In this document: positions 1 to 9,493 of the stretch, one piece after another
How the letters are laid out: the number at the start of each line of letters is the position of its first letter
Numbering within the stretch: position 1 is the first letter of the stretch
Assembly (NCBI RefSeq): GCF_009827325.1
Contig: NZ_WTYC01000003.1
Coordinates: forward strand, 248,001-312,000
Origin: Qipengyuania vulgaris
GTDB taxonomy: Bacteria > Pseudomonadota > Alphaproteobacteria > Sphingomonadales > Sphingomonadaceae
Length of the DNA stretch: 64,000 nucleotides
Direction: 5' to 3'
Notes under the pieces: model-generated
What the model was told of the DNA's origin: nothing
The model's database searches: none
What the model saw: the letters and a program-made list of their open reading frames with translations, nothing else
Program-made: the position numbers and the translations under genes

Positions 1-396
1 ACCGTCGTTGAGTATCCAGAGACCGGCAGTGAGCAAGACCGATCCGAACGCCACCGAATAGGCCAGCAGGCGGAAATTCGGCCGCGCGATCGGATCGAAC
101 TTGTGTGAATGCAGGCGCTTCATCGTATGGCAGGCACGCCGCTGCGCATTGATCGCGAGCCAGCCGCCGGCAAGAATGAACAGGGTGGCAATCGCCTTCG
201 CGAGCCAAGGCGGATCGAAATCACCGAACACGGCCTTGAAGGCGAGGCCGATGCCGATGGCGGCAAAGGCAGTGCGCATCCATCCGGCGAAGGTGCGTTC
301 CATCGCCATGATATTCCGGTCTTCCGCAAGGTCCGTGCGGACCTCCGCCCAATGGGTGTTCTTGTCAGCGTCTTCGGGCGGATCGTCTTGGGCCAT
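1..396 (-). CDS. DUF202/YidH-family inner-membrane protein (partial, C-terminus cut)
   Basis: The minus-strand reading frame is open from an ATG at 396 to the window edge, giving 132 codons with the C-terminus missing. A hydrophilic acidic N-terminus of about 35 residues is followed by the DUF202-type sequence MAMERTFAGWMRTAFAAIG and a GIGLAF segment. At least three hydrophobic segments are visible, near residues 39-56, 66-83 and 110-128. The family is made of small inner-membrane proteins of unknown biochemical role. The gene lies 41 bp downstream of a small membrane-anchored protein and mutS on the same strand, so it is probably the tail of that transcription unit. The family call rests on motif recognition only. 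Confidence 0.72.
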   Translation of the reverse strand, partial: MAQDDPPEDADKNTHWAEVRTDLAEDRNIMAMERTFAGWMRTAFAAIGIGLAFKAVFGDFDPPWLAKAIATLFILAGGWLAINAQRRACHTMKRLHSHKFDPIARPNFRLLAYSVAFGSVLLTAGLWILNDG

Positions 397-437
397 GTTG
401 GATCAACAGAACTGGCGTGAGCGGGGTTCCCGAACAA

Positions 438-794
438 TCAATCAGTTTCGATATCGATCAGCGGCTTGGCGTCGTTTATCAGATAGCTCTTGTCCTCGGG
501 GGTGGTATCGACCGGCCCTTCTGCGGCACCAGCATCCGCATACCAGCTATCCAGTGTCATCGGCTCCTGTGGCGAAGAACGCGCCAGCTCCGGCGAATCG
601 TCGCCCAAGATGGCGGGCGCTTCACTCGGCGTTGAAACTGGCATGGTGGAGCCTGCGGCGTGTTCGGCGAGAAAGGTCCGCTCGGAACTGCGCATCTGCG
701 CCTCGCGGCCGAAATAGCTTTGCAGGAGGTAGAGGCCGCCGCCGCAAAGGGCGATAATCAGGGCGATTCCGATGAAGGTCGAGCGCAGTGACAT
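438..794 (-). CDS. Small single-pass membrane protein, unknown function
   Basis: This 118-residue protein has one N-terminal hydrophobic helix (about residues 7-27, FIGIALIIALCGGGLYLLQ). An acidic, Pro/Ser/Asp-rich tail follows and probably lies in the periplasm. I recognise no domain. It sits 31 bp downstream of mutS and 41 bp upstream of the DUF202 gene on the same strand, so cotranscription is likely. The frame is supported by the clear membrane-anchor pattern and its fit between its neighbours. The overlapping plus-strand frames are Arg/Ser-rich and look like shadows. Confidence 0.6.
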   Translation of the reverse strand: MSLRSTFIGIALIIALCGGGLYLLQSYFGREAQMRSSERTFLAEHAAGSTMPVSTPSEAPAILGDDSPELARSSPQEPMTLDSWYADAGAAEGPVDTTPEDKSYLINDAKPLIDIETD

Positions 795-825
795 CGCGCC
801 GCACCGTGGCGTGAAATGGTTAAGA

Positions 826-3444
826 TCAGCTTTTTGCGGCTTCGGATTTCAGACGGTAAAGTTCGTCCAGCGCCTCGCGCGGGGAAAGCGCATCCACGTC
901 CAGCGCACCCAGAGCGTCACGAAGGGCATCACGCTTTTCCTCCTCGGCCGCCGCAGTCACGGCGAAGAGCGGGAGATCGCCCAGGCCCGCCGCGAGACCG
1001 CCCGTTTCCGCACGGCCCTTCTCCAGCTTGTCGAGCACCGCTTTCGCGCGCTTGATCACCGGCGGGGGTACGCCTGCCAGCTTCGCGACCGACAGGCCAT
1101 AGCTGCGGTCGGCTGCGCCCCTCGCCAATTCGTGCAAAAGCACCAGATCGCCTTTCCACTCGCGCGCGCGAACATGGTGGAGGCTGAGCGCGTCGCAGGT
1201 TTCGGCCAGCCGCGACAGCTCGTGATAGTGCGTGGCAAAGAGGCAGCGGCATTTCAATTGCTCATGCACCGCTTCGACCACTGCCCATGCCAGTGCCATG
1301 CCGTCGTAGGTGGACGTGCCGCGCCCAACCTCGTCTAGAATCACGAAGCTGCGCTCGGTCGCTTGCGAAAGGATCGCCGCGGTTTCGACCATCTCGACCA
1401 TGAAAGTCGAGCGTCCGCGTGCCAGATTGTCCGCCGCGCCAACCCGGCTGAAAAGGCGGTCGGCGAGCCCGACCCTTGCCGCGGTCGCGGGGACGAAACT
1501 GCCCGCCTGCGCCAACAGCATGATGAGGGCGTTCTGGCGCAGGAAGGTCGATTTACCGCCCATGTTGGGCCCGCCAATCAGCCACAGCCGGTCGTCCTGC
1601 GCGAGCGTGCAGTCATTGGCGACGAAACGCTCGCCCGCCTTGGCCAGCGCCTGCTCGACTACCGGATGCCTGCCCTCGGTAATCTCGAGGCAGGATTCGT
1701 CGAGCATCTGCGGGCGCGACCAGTCGCCTTCGGCCGCGCGCTCGGCAAGCGCCGCCGACACATCGATCCGGGCCAGGGCCGCAGCGGTGGCCGCGATGGC
1801 TTCGCGCATGGCGACGACCTCGCCGACGAGTTCCTCGAAATGCGCTTCCTCTGCCGCCAGCGCGTGCGCACCCGCTTCGGCGATGCGGCTGGCTTCCTCG
1901 TGCAGGCCGATGGAGTTGAACCGCACCGCGCCCGCCATGGTCTGCCTGTGCGTGAACCCGCTGTCCTGCGCCATCAGCTTGTCGCCGTGCTTTGCCGGAA
2001 CCTCGATGAAATAGCCCAGCACCTTGTTGTGCTTGATCTTGAGAGAGGACGTGCCGGTTTCATCGCGATATTTCGCTTCGAGCGCGGCGATGGCCTTGCG
2101 CGCATTTCCGCTGGTTTCGCGCAGAGCGTCGAGCGCGTGGTCGTATCCGCTGGCGACAAAGCCGCCCTGGCTGCGCTCGGTCGGGGGCGAGGCGACCAAT
2201 GCGCGGGCGAGGTGATCGACCAACGCGGCGTGCCCGCCAAGCGCTTCGATCATTCGGCCAAGCAGCGGCGGCAGATCCGCGCTCGCGCCCAGCATGTCGC
2301 GTATTCGCCGCGCTTCGGACAGGCCGTCACGGATCTGGCCAAGGTCGCGCGGGCTTCCGCGGCCTGCAACCAGCCGTCCCAGCGCGCGCCCGATGTCGGG
2401 TGCCTGCCGCAGGACGGCGCGCAGGTCGGCACGCAGCAGCGGATCGACATGGAAGTGATGCACGCTCGCCAGCCGCTCCTCGATCGCGCCCAGATCGGCG
2501 AGGGGGGCCGAAAGGTCCTCGGCCAGCTGGCGCGCACCCGCGCCGGTTGCGCAGCGATCGACGCAGGCGATCAGGCTGCCTTCGCGCCCGCCGTTCTGCG
2601 CCGCGAGGATTTCGAGGCTGGTCCGCGTCGCCGCATCCATGGCGAGGTGCGCGCCGCTACCCCTTGCGACAGGGGGCAGGAGGAAGGGCAGCTTGCCGCG
2701 TCCGGCATGGTCGAGATAGGCAATAAGTCCTGCCGCTGCCGCCAGCATCGGCCGGCTGAAATCGCCCAGCCCGTCGAGCGTTGCGATCCCATGAATACCC
2801 TTCAGCCGCGTTTCACCGTCTTCGCTGCGGAAATCATGCCGCGGGCGGACAATGACGTCGGCTGCCGCATCCTCCCAATCTTCGGGCCCGACGACCTCGC
2901 TTGCCCCAAGCCTTGCCAGCGCCGCATCGAGCCGGTCCGGAGGGCAATCTTCCAGTTCCATCCTGCCGGTCGAAATGTCGCAGGCCGCGATGCCGACCCC
3001 GTCACGTATCGGGGCGACCGCCACCAGCAGGTTCGCGCGCCGGGGCTCGAGCAGTGCTTCTTCCGTCAGGGTGCCCGCCGTGACGAAGCGCACGATGTCG
3101 CGCGAAACCAGCGCCTTGGACACCGGCTTGCCTTCACGCTTCGTGCGCTCCCTCGCGTCGTCGGGGGTTTCGGTCTGTTCGGCAATCGCGACGCGGCAGC
3201 CGCCCTTGATCAGCCGGGCGAGATAGCCCTCCGCTGAATGCACGGGCACGCCGCACATCGGCACGGGCTGGCCCCCGTGCTCTCCGCGCGTGGTGAGCGC
3301 GATATCGAGCACCTGCGCGGCGACTTTCGCATCGTCGAAGAACAGTTCGAAGAAATCGCCCATCCGGTAGAACAGCAGCGCTTCTCCCGCTTCGCGTTTG
3401 AGCGCGAGGTATTGCTGCATCATTGGGGTGGGTTGGTCGGCCAT
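826..3444 (-). CDS. mutS: DNA mismatch repair protein MutS
   Basis: MutS recognises mispaired bases and small loops and then recruits MutL. The 872-residue product has the usual full length. The N-terminal mismatch-binding domain shows GDFFELF, with the Phe-X-Glu pair at F31/E33. The C-terminal ATPase has Walker A GPNMGGKST near residue 622, followed by the DEVGRGTSTYDG Walker B/signature region and ATHYHEL. The ATG at 3444 gives MADQPTPMMQQYLALK, typical of the family start. It is divergent from maeB, with about 130 bp between the two starts, and heads a minus-strand group with two small membrane-protein genes. No truncation is seen. Confidence 0.97.
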   Translation of the reverse strand: MADQPTPMMQQYLALKREAGEALLFYRMGDFFELFFDDAKVAAQVLDIALTTRGEHGGQPVPMCGVPVHSAEGYLARLIKGGCRVAIAEQTETPDDARERTKREGKPVSKALVSRDIVRFVTAGTLTEEALLEPRRANLLVAVAPIRDGVGIAACDISTGRMELEDCPPDRLDAALARLGASEVVGPEDWEDAAADVIVRPRHDFRSEDGETRLKGIHGIATLDGLGDFSRPMLAAAAGLIAYLDHAGRGKLPFLLPPVARGSGAHLAMDAATRTSLEILAAQNGGREGSLIACVDRCATGAGARQLAEDLSAPLADLGAIEERLASVHHFHVDPLLRADLRAVLRQAPDIGRALGRLVAGRGSPRDLGQIRDGLSEARRIRDMLGASADLPPLLGRMIEALGGHAALVDHLARALVASPPTERSQGGFVASGYDHALDALRETSGNARKAIAALEAKYRDETGTSSLKIKHNKVLGYFIEVPAKHGDKLMAQDSGFTHRQTMAGAVRFNSIGLHEEASRIAEAGAHALAAEEAHFEELVGEVVAMREAIAATAAALARIDVSAALAERAAEGDWSRPQMLDESCLEITEGRHPVVEQALAKAGERFVANDCTLAQDDRLWLIGGPNMGGKSTFLRQNALIMLLAQAGSFVPATAARVGLADRLFSRVGAADNLARGRSTFMVEMVETAAILSQATERSFVILDEVGRGTSTYDGMALAWAVVEAVHEQLKCRCLFATHYHELSRLAETCDALSLHHVRAREWKGDLVLLHELARGAADRSYGLSVAKLAGVPPPVIKRAKAVLDKLEKGRAETGGLAAGLGDLPLFAVTAAAEEEKRDALRDALGALDVDALSPREALDELYRLKSEAAKS

Positions 3445-3572
3445 TTGCCATGCCGTAGCGGCCCGTTCGGCGATTCGGGAAGCGGCGCCACAGGTGTTTC
3501 CCCTATGACTTCGCCAAAAATCCCCTTAGGGGCTTGCCTCTAGACACCAGAGGATCCGCCCAAAGGACAAGC

Positions 3573-5837
3573 ATGGCCGAAGAAAAGCAGACCGGTTTCA
3601 ACACGCGCGAGGCGCTGTTCTATCACGAAACGATCCGCCCGGGTAAGATCGAGATCATTGCCAGCAAGCCCATGGCAACGCAGCGCGATCTGGCACTGGC
3701 CTATTCTCCCGGAGTTGCGGCCCCGGTCGAGGCGATCGCCGCCGATCCCAAGAATGCAGCGCGCTATACCGCCCGTTCCAACCTCGTTGCGGTGATTTCA
3801 AACGGCACCGCGATCCTCGGTCTCGGCAATCTCGGCGCGCTGGCTTCCAAGCCGGTGATGGAAGGCAAAGCAGTGCTGTTCAAACGCTTCGCCGACGTCG
3901 ATTCCATCGATATCGAACTCGATACGGAAGATCCGGAAGCCTTCATCAATGCAGTCGCGCTGATGGAGCCCAGCTTTGGCGGCATCAATCTCGAAGACAT
4001 CGCCGCACCCGAATGCTTCATCATCGAGCAGGCGCTGCGCGAGAAGATGAAGATCCCGGTTATGCATGACGACCAGCACGGCACCGCGATCATCGCGGCG
4101 GCGGGCCTGATCAATGCCTGTCACCTGACCGGGCGCGATCTCAAGGACGTGAAAATGGTGGTCAACGGCGCAGGTGCCTCCGCGCTCGCCTGCACCGCGC
4201 TGATCAAGGCAATGGGTGTGCCGCACGACCAGGTCATCGTGTGCGACCGTTCCGGTCCGATCACGCCGGGGCGCGACAATGTCGACCAGTGGAAAAGCGC
4301 CCATGCCGTCGCCACCGAGGCGACCAGTCTCGAAGAGGCGCTGGTTGGCGCCGACATCTTCCTCGGCCTGTCCGCCGCCGGTGCGCTCAAGCCCGAATGG
4401 GTGGCGAAAATGGCCGATCAGCCGATCATCTTCGCCATGGCCAATCCGGTGCCGGAAATTATGCCCGAAGATGCCAAGGCCGTGCGGCCCGACGCGATCA
4501 TCGCGACGGGCCGTTCCGATTATCCCAACCAGGTCAACAACGTACTGGGCTTCCCTTTCATCTTCCGCGGCGCGCTCGACGTGCAGGCAACCGCGATCAA
4601 TGAGGAAATGAAGATCGCGGCCGCGCATGCGATCGCGCAGCTTGCCCGCGAGCGGGTGCCCGAAGAGGTCGCCGCCGCCTATGGGGTGAGCCACCAGTTC
4701 GGCCGGGAATACATCATTCCCGCACCCTTCGATCCGCGGCTCATGGAACTGGTATCCTCCGCCGTCGCCAAGGCGGCGATGGATAGCGGTGTGGCGCAGG
4801 CCCCGATCGAGGATTTCGACGCCTATCGCCATTCGCTCAAAGCGCGGCTCAATCCGACCACCGGCGCGCTCACCAATATCTACGATCAGGCCAAGGCCAA
4901 TCCCAAGCGGATGGTTTTTGCCGAAGCGGAAGAGGATGTCGCGCTGCGCGCGGCGATTCAGTACCGCGATTACGGCTATGGCGAGCCCATCCTCGTCGGG
5001 CGGACCGACAAGGTTCTCGACAAGCTGCGCGAGCTGGGCGTGGACGATCCCGACGACTGGATCATCGAGAATTCGAAGGTGTCGGACAAGGTGCCGGCGA
5101 TGAACGACTATCTCTACAAGCGCCTGCAGCGCCGCGGCTATACGCAACGCGATGTGAGCCGGATGGTCAATCAGGAACGCAACGTCTTCGCCGCGCTGCT
5201 GGTCGCGCTTGGCCACGGTGAGGGCATGATTACCGGCCTGACCCGCACCTATGCGCAGACCGCGCGCGAAGTGGCGCGGGTGCTCGATCCGAAGCCCGGT
5301 GCCACGCCCTTCGGCGTGCACATGATGATCGGCAAGAATCACACCACCTTCCTTGCCGACACCACGATCAACGAACGTCCGAGCGCGTCCGAACTGGCGC
5401 ATATCGCCAGAGAAACCGCGGCCGTGGCGCGGCGCATGGGCCATGAGCCGCGCGTCGCCTTCATGTCCTATTCGACCTTCGGCAATCCGTCGGGCCAGTG
5501 GCTCGGCAACATTCGCGATGCCGTGGCTCTGCTCGATGCCGACGAAAGCGTCGATTTCGAATACGAAGGAGAGATGGCCCCGGATGCCGCGCTGAACCGC
5601 AAGGTGATGGAACTCTATCCCTTCAACCGCCTGTCGGGCCCGGCGAATGTCCTGATCATGCCCGGCCTGCAATCGGCCAATCTCTCGGCCAAGTTGCTGC
5701 GCGAACTGGGCGGCGAGACCATGATCGGCCCGATGATGATCGGCAGCGAAAAGCCGGTCCAGATCGCCCCGATGACCGCTATCGCGCCGGACCTGCTCAC
5801 GCTGGCCGTGCTTGCCAGCGCGGGCGTGGTCGGCTGA
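3573..5837 (+). CDS. maeB: NADP-dependent malic enzyme with C-terminal phosphotransacetylase-like domain
   Basis: The enzyme oxidatively decarboxylates malate to pyruvate, producing NADPH. The 754-residue protein has the MaeB arrangement: a malic enzyme part (about residues 1-430, with LALAYSPGVAAPVEAI, MHDDQHGTAIIAAAGL and the nucleotide-binding VVNGAGASALA) joined to a phosphotransacetylase-like domain (about 440-754, ending GPMMIGSEKPVQIAP). In this family the C-terminal domain is generally regulatory or oligomeric, not catalytic. I chose the ATG at 3573 because AAAGGAC lies just upstream. An in-frame ATG 39 bp earlier would add a non-conserved leader. Two hairpins follow the stop. Confidence 0.95.
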   Translation: MAEEKQTGFNTREALFYHETIRPGKIEIIASKPMATQRDLALAYSPGVAAPVEAIAADPKNAARYTARSNLVAVISNGTAILGLGNLGALASKPVMEGKAVLFKRFADVDSIDIELDTEDPEAFINAVALMEPSFGGINLEDIAAPECFIIEQALREKMKIPVMHDDQHGTAIIAAAGLINACHLTGRDLKDVKMVVNGAGASALACTALIKAMGVPHDQVIVCDRSGPITPGRDNVDQWKSAHAVATEATSLEEALVGADIFLGLSAAGALKPEWVAKMADQPIIFAMANPVPEIMPEDAKAVRPDAIIATGRSDYPNQVNNVLGFPFIFRGALDVQATAINEEMKIAAAHAIAQLARERVPEEVAAAYGVSHQFGREYIIPAPFDPRLMELVSSAVAKAAMDSGVAQAPIEDFDAYRHSLKARLNPTTGALTNIYDQAKANPKRMVFAEAEEDVALRAAIQYRDYGYGEPILVGRTDKVLDKLRELGVDDPDDWIIENSKVSDKVPAMNDYLYKRLQRRGYTQRDVSRMVNQERNVFAALLVALGHGEGMITGLTRTYAQTAREVARVLDPKPGATPFGVHMMIGKNHTTFLADTTINERPSASELAHIARETAAVARRMGHEPRVAFMSYSTFGNPSGQWLGNIRDAVALLDADESVDFEYEGEMAPDAALNRKVMELYPFNRLSGPANVLIMPGLQSANLSAKLLRELGGETMIGPMMIGSEKPVQIAPMTAIAPDLLTLAVLASAGVVG

Positions 5838-5901
5838 CGGCAAGGCGGGCGCACCGCCTCTGTCCCCTCGGCTGGGCTGCTCGCCGAAACGGCTCGTCTC
5901 T

Positions 5902-5954
5902 CCGATTGCCGCCGGTTCATTCGGCGGCAATCGGGCGGGGCGCTAAGCGCCTTT
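5902..5954 (+). terminator. Hairpin pair downstream of maeB, probable transcription end
   Basis: A perfect 13-bp inverted repeat (arms 5902-5914 and 5922-5934, loop GTTCATT) is followed by a second short hairpin (GGCGC-TAA-GCGCC, 5939-5951) and a short TTT. The first stem lacks a T-tract of its own, so it could act as a 3' stabiliser, with termination at the second hairpin. It lies between maeB and the outer-membrane protein gene on the same strand. Confidence 0.45.
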
Positions 5955-5989
5955 CACCGTGCATGGGATCGCACAGGAAAGGACAAAAA

Positions 5990-6595
5990 ATGAAGAAATT
6001 TATCGCTCTCGCCGTGATCGGGGCAGGTTTCGCCGCCACTCCCGCATTGGCGCAGTCGAATGAAGCCCCGGGCGGCTTCTACGTAGGCGCGCTCGGCGGC
6101 TATGAAGGCGTCGATGTCGAATCTGCGGACGGTTCGGCAACCGCAACCGCCGACAGCGCGGTCTACGGCATCAACGCCGGCTACGACCTCAGCCTCGGCG
6201 GCGCGTTCATCGGCGTCGAAGGCGAGATTTCGACCAGCGACGGATCGACCAGCTTTCCCGACAGCTTCGACGGTGCCCGTGAGGGTCTCGAGACCGGCGG
6301 ACAGTATTACATCGGCGCGCGTGCCGGTTTTGCCCTGACGCCGGGCATCGCGGCCTATGGCAAGGTCGGGTACACCGCGCTCGACACCAAGGCCTTCACC
6401 GAAAGCGGCTCGCTCGACGAACTGGACGAGAACGCCAACGGCATCCGCTACGGTGCGGGCCTGCAGGTTCAGCTTCCCGGACCGCTCGAAGGCCGTCTCG
6501 AATATCGCCGCTCGCAATATGACGACCTGGCCGACATCGACCAGGGCGACGCCACGACCGACCAGGTCACACTTGGCCTGGGCCTGCGCTTCTAA
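5990..6595 (+). CDS. Outer-membrane beta-barrel protein (OmpA-like/Opa-type small porin fold)
   Basis: The 201-residue protein starts with a Sec signal peptide (MKKFIALAVIGAGFAATPALAQ, cleavage after ALA-Q). The rest alternates hydrophobic and polar residues in the manner of an 8-stranded barrel: FYVGALGGYEG, AVYGINAGYDL, YYIGARAGFAL, IAAYGKVGYTAL, IRYGAGLQVQL, GRLEYRRSQYDD and a C-terminal LGLGLRF ending in Phe. Many outer-membrane proteins end in Phe as the assembly signal. GGAAAGGAC lies 5-10 bp upstream of the ATG at 5990. The likely role is surface or structural. The exact ligand, if any, cannot be told. Confidence 0.85.
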   Translation: MKKFIALAVIGAGFAATPALAQSNEAPGGFYVGALGGYEGVDVESADGSATATADSAVYGINAGYDLSLGGAFIGVEGEISTSDGSTSFPDSFDGAREGLETGGQYYIGARAGFALTPGIAAYGKVGYTALDTKAFTESGSLDELDENANGIRYGAGLQVQLPGPLEGRLEYRRSQYDDLADIDQGDATTDQVTLGLGLRF

Positions 6596-6608
6596 GGGCT
6601 AACCCCCG

Positions 6609-7259
6609 CTAGAAGGGGAGGGTCTTGCCGGTGTAGTCGACGAATGCATAGCCACCGCGAGCATTCTCGACCACATCGGCAAGGCCCTTCGCGCTTTCCT
6701 CGACAGTGATTTTGGCGTTCGGGCCGCCCATGTCGGTCTGTACCCACCCCGGGTGGAGCGAGAGCACAGTCACACCGCGTTCCTTCGCCTCCTGCTCGGC
6801 AATGCCCTTGGCGAGCATGTTCTGCGCCGTCTTGCTGGTGCGATAGAGATCGAAGCCGCCGGACGAATCCTCGATCGAGCCCATTAGCGAGCTCATGAAA
6901 GACAGTGAGCCGCCCTGCCTGATATGCGGTAGCAGCTTCTTGCCCAGATGAACCGGGCCGAAGGCGTTGGTCATCATGACCTCGGCCACTTCCTCCGCTG
7001 TCGCCTGTTCGCTCGATTGGTGCTTCGCGCCCGTAATCCCTGCATTGACGATTACCGCGTCAAATTCCCCCTCGATAGCACCGAATGTGGAAGCATCGGT
7101 GACGTCCAACCTCTCTATCGTGATGCCTTCGACGGCGTGCAGTTCTTCGCTCTCCGACCGTTCCGTGCCGGTTACGTCCCAGCCGCGCGCCTTGAACTCC
7201 TTTGCCAGGCCGAGGCCGATACCGCGCGATGCGCTGATGATGAGGATATGCTTGCTCAT
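6609..7259 (-). CDS. Short-chain dehydrogenase/reductase family protein
   Basis: The 216-residue protein has a Rossmann fold. The dinucleotide loop appears as SASRGIGLG (residues 9-17, a Ser variant of TGxxxGxG), NAG lies at 72-74, and the catalytic pair YRTSK is Y139/K143, with a Ser pair near 123-124. The substrate is not predictable. The gene lies 12 bp downstream of the aldehyde dehydrogenase gene on the same strand, so a shared oxidoreductive role is plausible. It converges on the outer-membrane protein gene with only 13 bp between stops. Confidence 0.88.
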   Translation of the reverse strand: MSKHILIISASRGIGLGLAKEFKARGWDVTGTERSESEELHAVEGITIERLDVTDASTFGAIEGEFDAVIVNAGITGAKHQSSEQATAEEVAEVMMTNAFGPVHLGKKLLPHIRQGGSLSFMSSLMGSIEDSSGGFDLYRTSKTAQNMLAKGIAEQEAKERGVTVLSLHPGWVQTDMGGPNAKITVEESAKGLADVVENARGGYAFVDYTGKTLPF

Positions 7260-7271
7260 TTCGAATAACTC

Positions 7272-8666
7272 CTAGGCCGGGTTGACCAGCGTTTTCAGGT
7301 TCATGAATTCGTGAAGGCCGAATTCGGCCAGTTCGCGCCCGTGTCCGGAACGCTTGATGCCGCCGAAGGGCGCTTCGATCCTGGAGCCGTTGACGCCGTT
7401 GAAGGTGGTCATGCCCGCCTCGATGGCATTGGCGAAATGCTCCTTCTCGCCTTCGTCGCGGGTCCAGACCGCGGAGCCGAGGCCAAAAGGTATGGCGTTG
7501 GCAATGGTCGTTGCTTCGTCGACATCCCTAGCCTTGTACAGCTGTCCCACGGGCCCGAAGATTTCGTCGGTTCCCGTCTTGCTGGCGAGCGGAACGTCGG
7601 TGAGCAGTCCCGCGGTCATCCATGCGCCGGGGCGGTCTATCTTCTCGCCGCCGAACAGCAGCGTGCAGCCTTCTTTCCTGGCTTTGGCAACCTGCTTCAG
7701 CACCGTGTCGCGCTGGCCCTCGCTCGAAAGCGGGCCGAGTCCGGTATCATCATCCATCGGATCGCCCAGCTTCACGTCCTTGAGTACGGCGCTGAACCGA
7801 TCGGAAAAATCGTCATAGATTTCGGCATGGACGATGGTGCGCTTGCCGCAGATGCAGGACTGGCCGTTGTTCTGGATGCGTGCGGTCACCGCGTCCTTCA
7901 CCGCCTGGTCGAGATCGGCGGACGGCATGACGATGAAGGGATCGCTGCCGCCCAGTTCAAGCACCACCTTCTTAAGGTGCTTGCCCGCCTGCTGCGCCAC
8001 TGCGCTACCTGCACCTTCGCTCCCGGTCAGCGTTGCGGCTACGATGCGGGTGTCCGCGATTATGTCGCCAATCGGGTCGGAGGAAACGCACAGGTTCTGG
8101 AACAGCCCTTCCGGACCGCCGGCTTCCATGACCAGTTCCTCCATCCGCTGCGCCACGCCCTGCACGATGCTGGCGTGTTTCAGCACGCCGACATTGCCCG
8201 CCAGAATCGTCGGCGCAAGGAAGCGGATAACCTGCCAATAAGGGAAGTTCCACGGCATCACCGCCAGTACCGGACCTTGCGGCAACCAGCGGCCCTCCGC
8301 GCGGCCACCGTCGGATAGGTCCCAGAATTTCGAATCGAGCATGGGCGGCCCGTGTTCGGCGTAATAATGCAGCAGGCTCGCGCATTTCGCGATCTCGCTG
8401 CGCGCCTGCGTTATCGGCTTGCCCATCTCTGTCACCGCCAGGCGGGCGAGCTCCTCCTTGTTCGCCTCGTAAAGATCGCCGAGCGCGGAGAGCACCGTCG
8501 TGCGCGCGTCAAGCGAGGTGCCGCGCCACTCCCCATAGGCGCGCGTCGCCGTCTCGAGCTTCGCGTCGATCCCGTTATCGTCGAGTGTTTCGTAAGTGGC
8601 GATAGTCTCGCCGGTTGCGGGATTGGTGGTGGTGATCACGGGGAGGGGCTCCGGACTGCGGTTCAC
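7272..8666 (-). CDS. NAD(P)-dependent succinate-semialdehyde dehydrogenase-like aldehyde dehydrogenase (YneI/Sad type)
   Basis: The 464-residue aldehyde dehydrogenase has MPWNFPYWQV (cofactor region), catalytic Glu in LELGGSDPF (E237) and catalytic Cys in NNGQSCICG (C271). The full-length pattern, including EMGKPITQAR and YYAEHGP, resembles E. coli YneI (Sad), which oxidises succinate semialdehyde to succinate. The actual substrate and cofactor preference remain an inference. It sits between trmB (36 bp upstream) and the SDR gene (12 bp downstream), all on the minus strand. Confidence 0.88.
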   Translation of the reverse strand: MNRSPEPLPVITTTNPATGETIATYETLDDNGIDAKLETATRAYGEWRGTSLDARTTVLSALGDLYEANKEELARLAVTEMGKPITQARSEIAKCASLLHYYAEHGPPMLDSKFWDLSDGGRAEGRWLPQGPVLAVMPWNFPYWQVIRFLAPTILAGNVGVLKHASIVQGVAQRMEELVMEAGGPEGLFQNLCVSSDPIGDIIADTRIVAATLTGSEGAGSAVAQQAGKHLKKVVLELGGSDPFIVMPSADLDQAVKDAVTARIQNNGQSCICGKRTIVHAEIYDDFSDRFSAVLKDVKLGDPMDDDTGLGPLSSEGQRDTVLKQVAKARKEGCTLLFGGEKIDRPGAWMTAGLLTDVPLASKTGTDEIFGPVGQLYKARDVDEATTIANAIPFGLGSAVWTRDEGEKEHFANAIEAGMTTFNGVNGSRIEAPFGGIKRSGHGRELAEFGLHEFMNLKTLVNPA

Positions 8667-8702
8667 CCAATCAATCGCCGCAACCCGGTCCCGTTCCGAA
8701 AC

Positions 8703-9404
8703 CTATTTGCGCCGGAACCGGAAATACCACACCTCGTGGCCGTAGGTGTTTCGTGCCTTGTGTTCGTAACGCGTCTCGCACCAGCCGGAGGGCCGGTTTT
8801 CCCAGCTGTGCCGGTCCTCCACCACCCATTCGAACTCCGCAGTAAAACGGCGCATCACCATCAGCGCATGGCGCAAATAGACGGCGTGGTCCGTACCGAA
8901 GCGAAATTCGCCGCCAGGCTTCAGTTTGTCGGCGATCATGCGGACCGGCCCGTCGTTCATCATCCGGCGCTTGGCATGCTTGTTCTTCGGCCATGGATCG
9001 GGATGGAGGAGGTAGACCATGCTGAGGCCGCCATCGGGCACGCGGGCCAGCGCCTCCAGCGCGTCGCCATGATGGATGCGCACATTCGCCAGCCCGCCGT
9101 CGCGCACATGGCCCAGAGCCTGCGCCACGCCGTTGAGGAAGGGTTCGGCCCCGATGAAACCGTGATCGGGCAGCAGGTCGGCGCGATGGGCCAGATGCTC
9201 GCCCCCGCCGAAGCCGATCTCGAAATGCAGCGGGCGGTCGAAGCCGAACAGGGTTTCCGACGTGACCAGGCCTTCCTGCGGCACGGCGATCTGGGGCAGA
9301 AGCTTGTCGACCAGTTCCTGCTGGCCGCTGCGAAGGGGTTTGCCCTGGCTGCGACCATATAGCCGGTTGAGCGTGGTCGGATCGCCTTCCTTGAATGCTG
9401 ACAT
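8703..9404 (-). CDS. trmB: tRNA (guanine-N7-)-methyltransferase TrmB
   Basis: TrmB uses S-adenosylmethionine to make m7G46 in tRNA variable loops. The 233-residue product shows YGRSQGKPL near the N-terminus, the SAM-binding LHFEIGFGGGEHL, the acidic GAEPFLNG, the family-specific LLHPDPWPKNKHAKRR and a C-terminal TRYEHKA. Length and order match the family. Gene order suggests trmB leads the trmB, aldehyde dehydrogenase, SDR unit. It is divergent from the MscS-family gene at 9494. Confidence 0.95.
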   Translation of the reverse strand: MSAFKEGDPTTLNRLYGRSQGKPLRSGQQELVDKLLPQIAVPQEGLVTSETLFGFDRPLHFEIGFGGGEHLAHRADLLPDHGFIGAEPFLNGVAQALGHVRDGGLANVRIHHGDALEALARVPDGGLSMVYLLHPDPWPKNKHAKRRMMNDGPVRMIADKLKPGGEFRFGTDHAVYLRHALMVMRRFTAEFEWVVEDRHSWENRPSGWCETRYEHKARNTYGHEVWYFRFRRK

Positions 9405-9493
9405 GCCGCCGCGCCTATGCCGACAATTGCCGCGATGTCCAGAGGCGCGGGGGTTGAGGGGAGTGGGGAGTTGTCGCTAGGCGCACCGGCGAT

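Noticed and set aside
3798-5930. A long minus-strand open frame of 710 codons opposite maeB
   Set aside because: It is antisense to a clearly conserved malic enzyme, is rich in His/Asp/Arg as expected from reverse reading of GC-rich codons, and has no recognisable motif.
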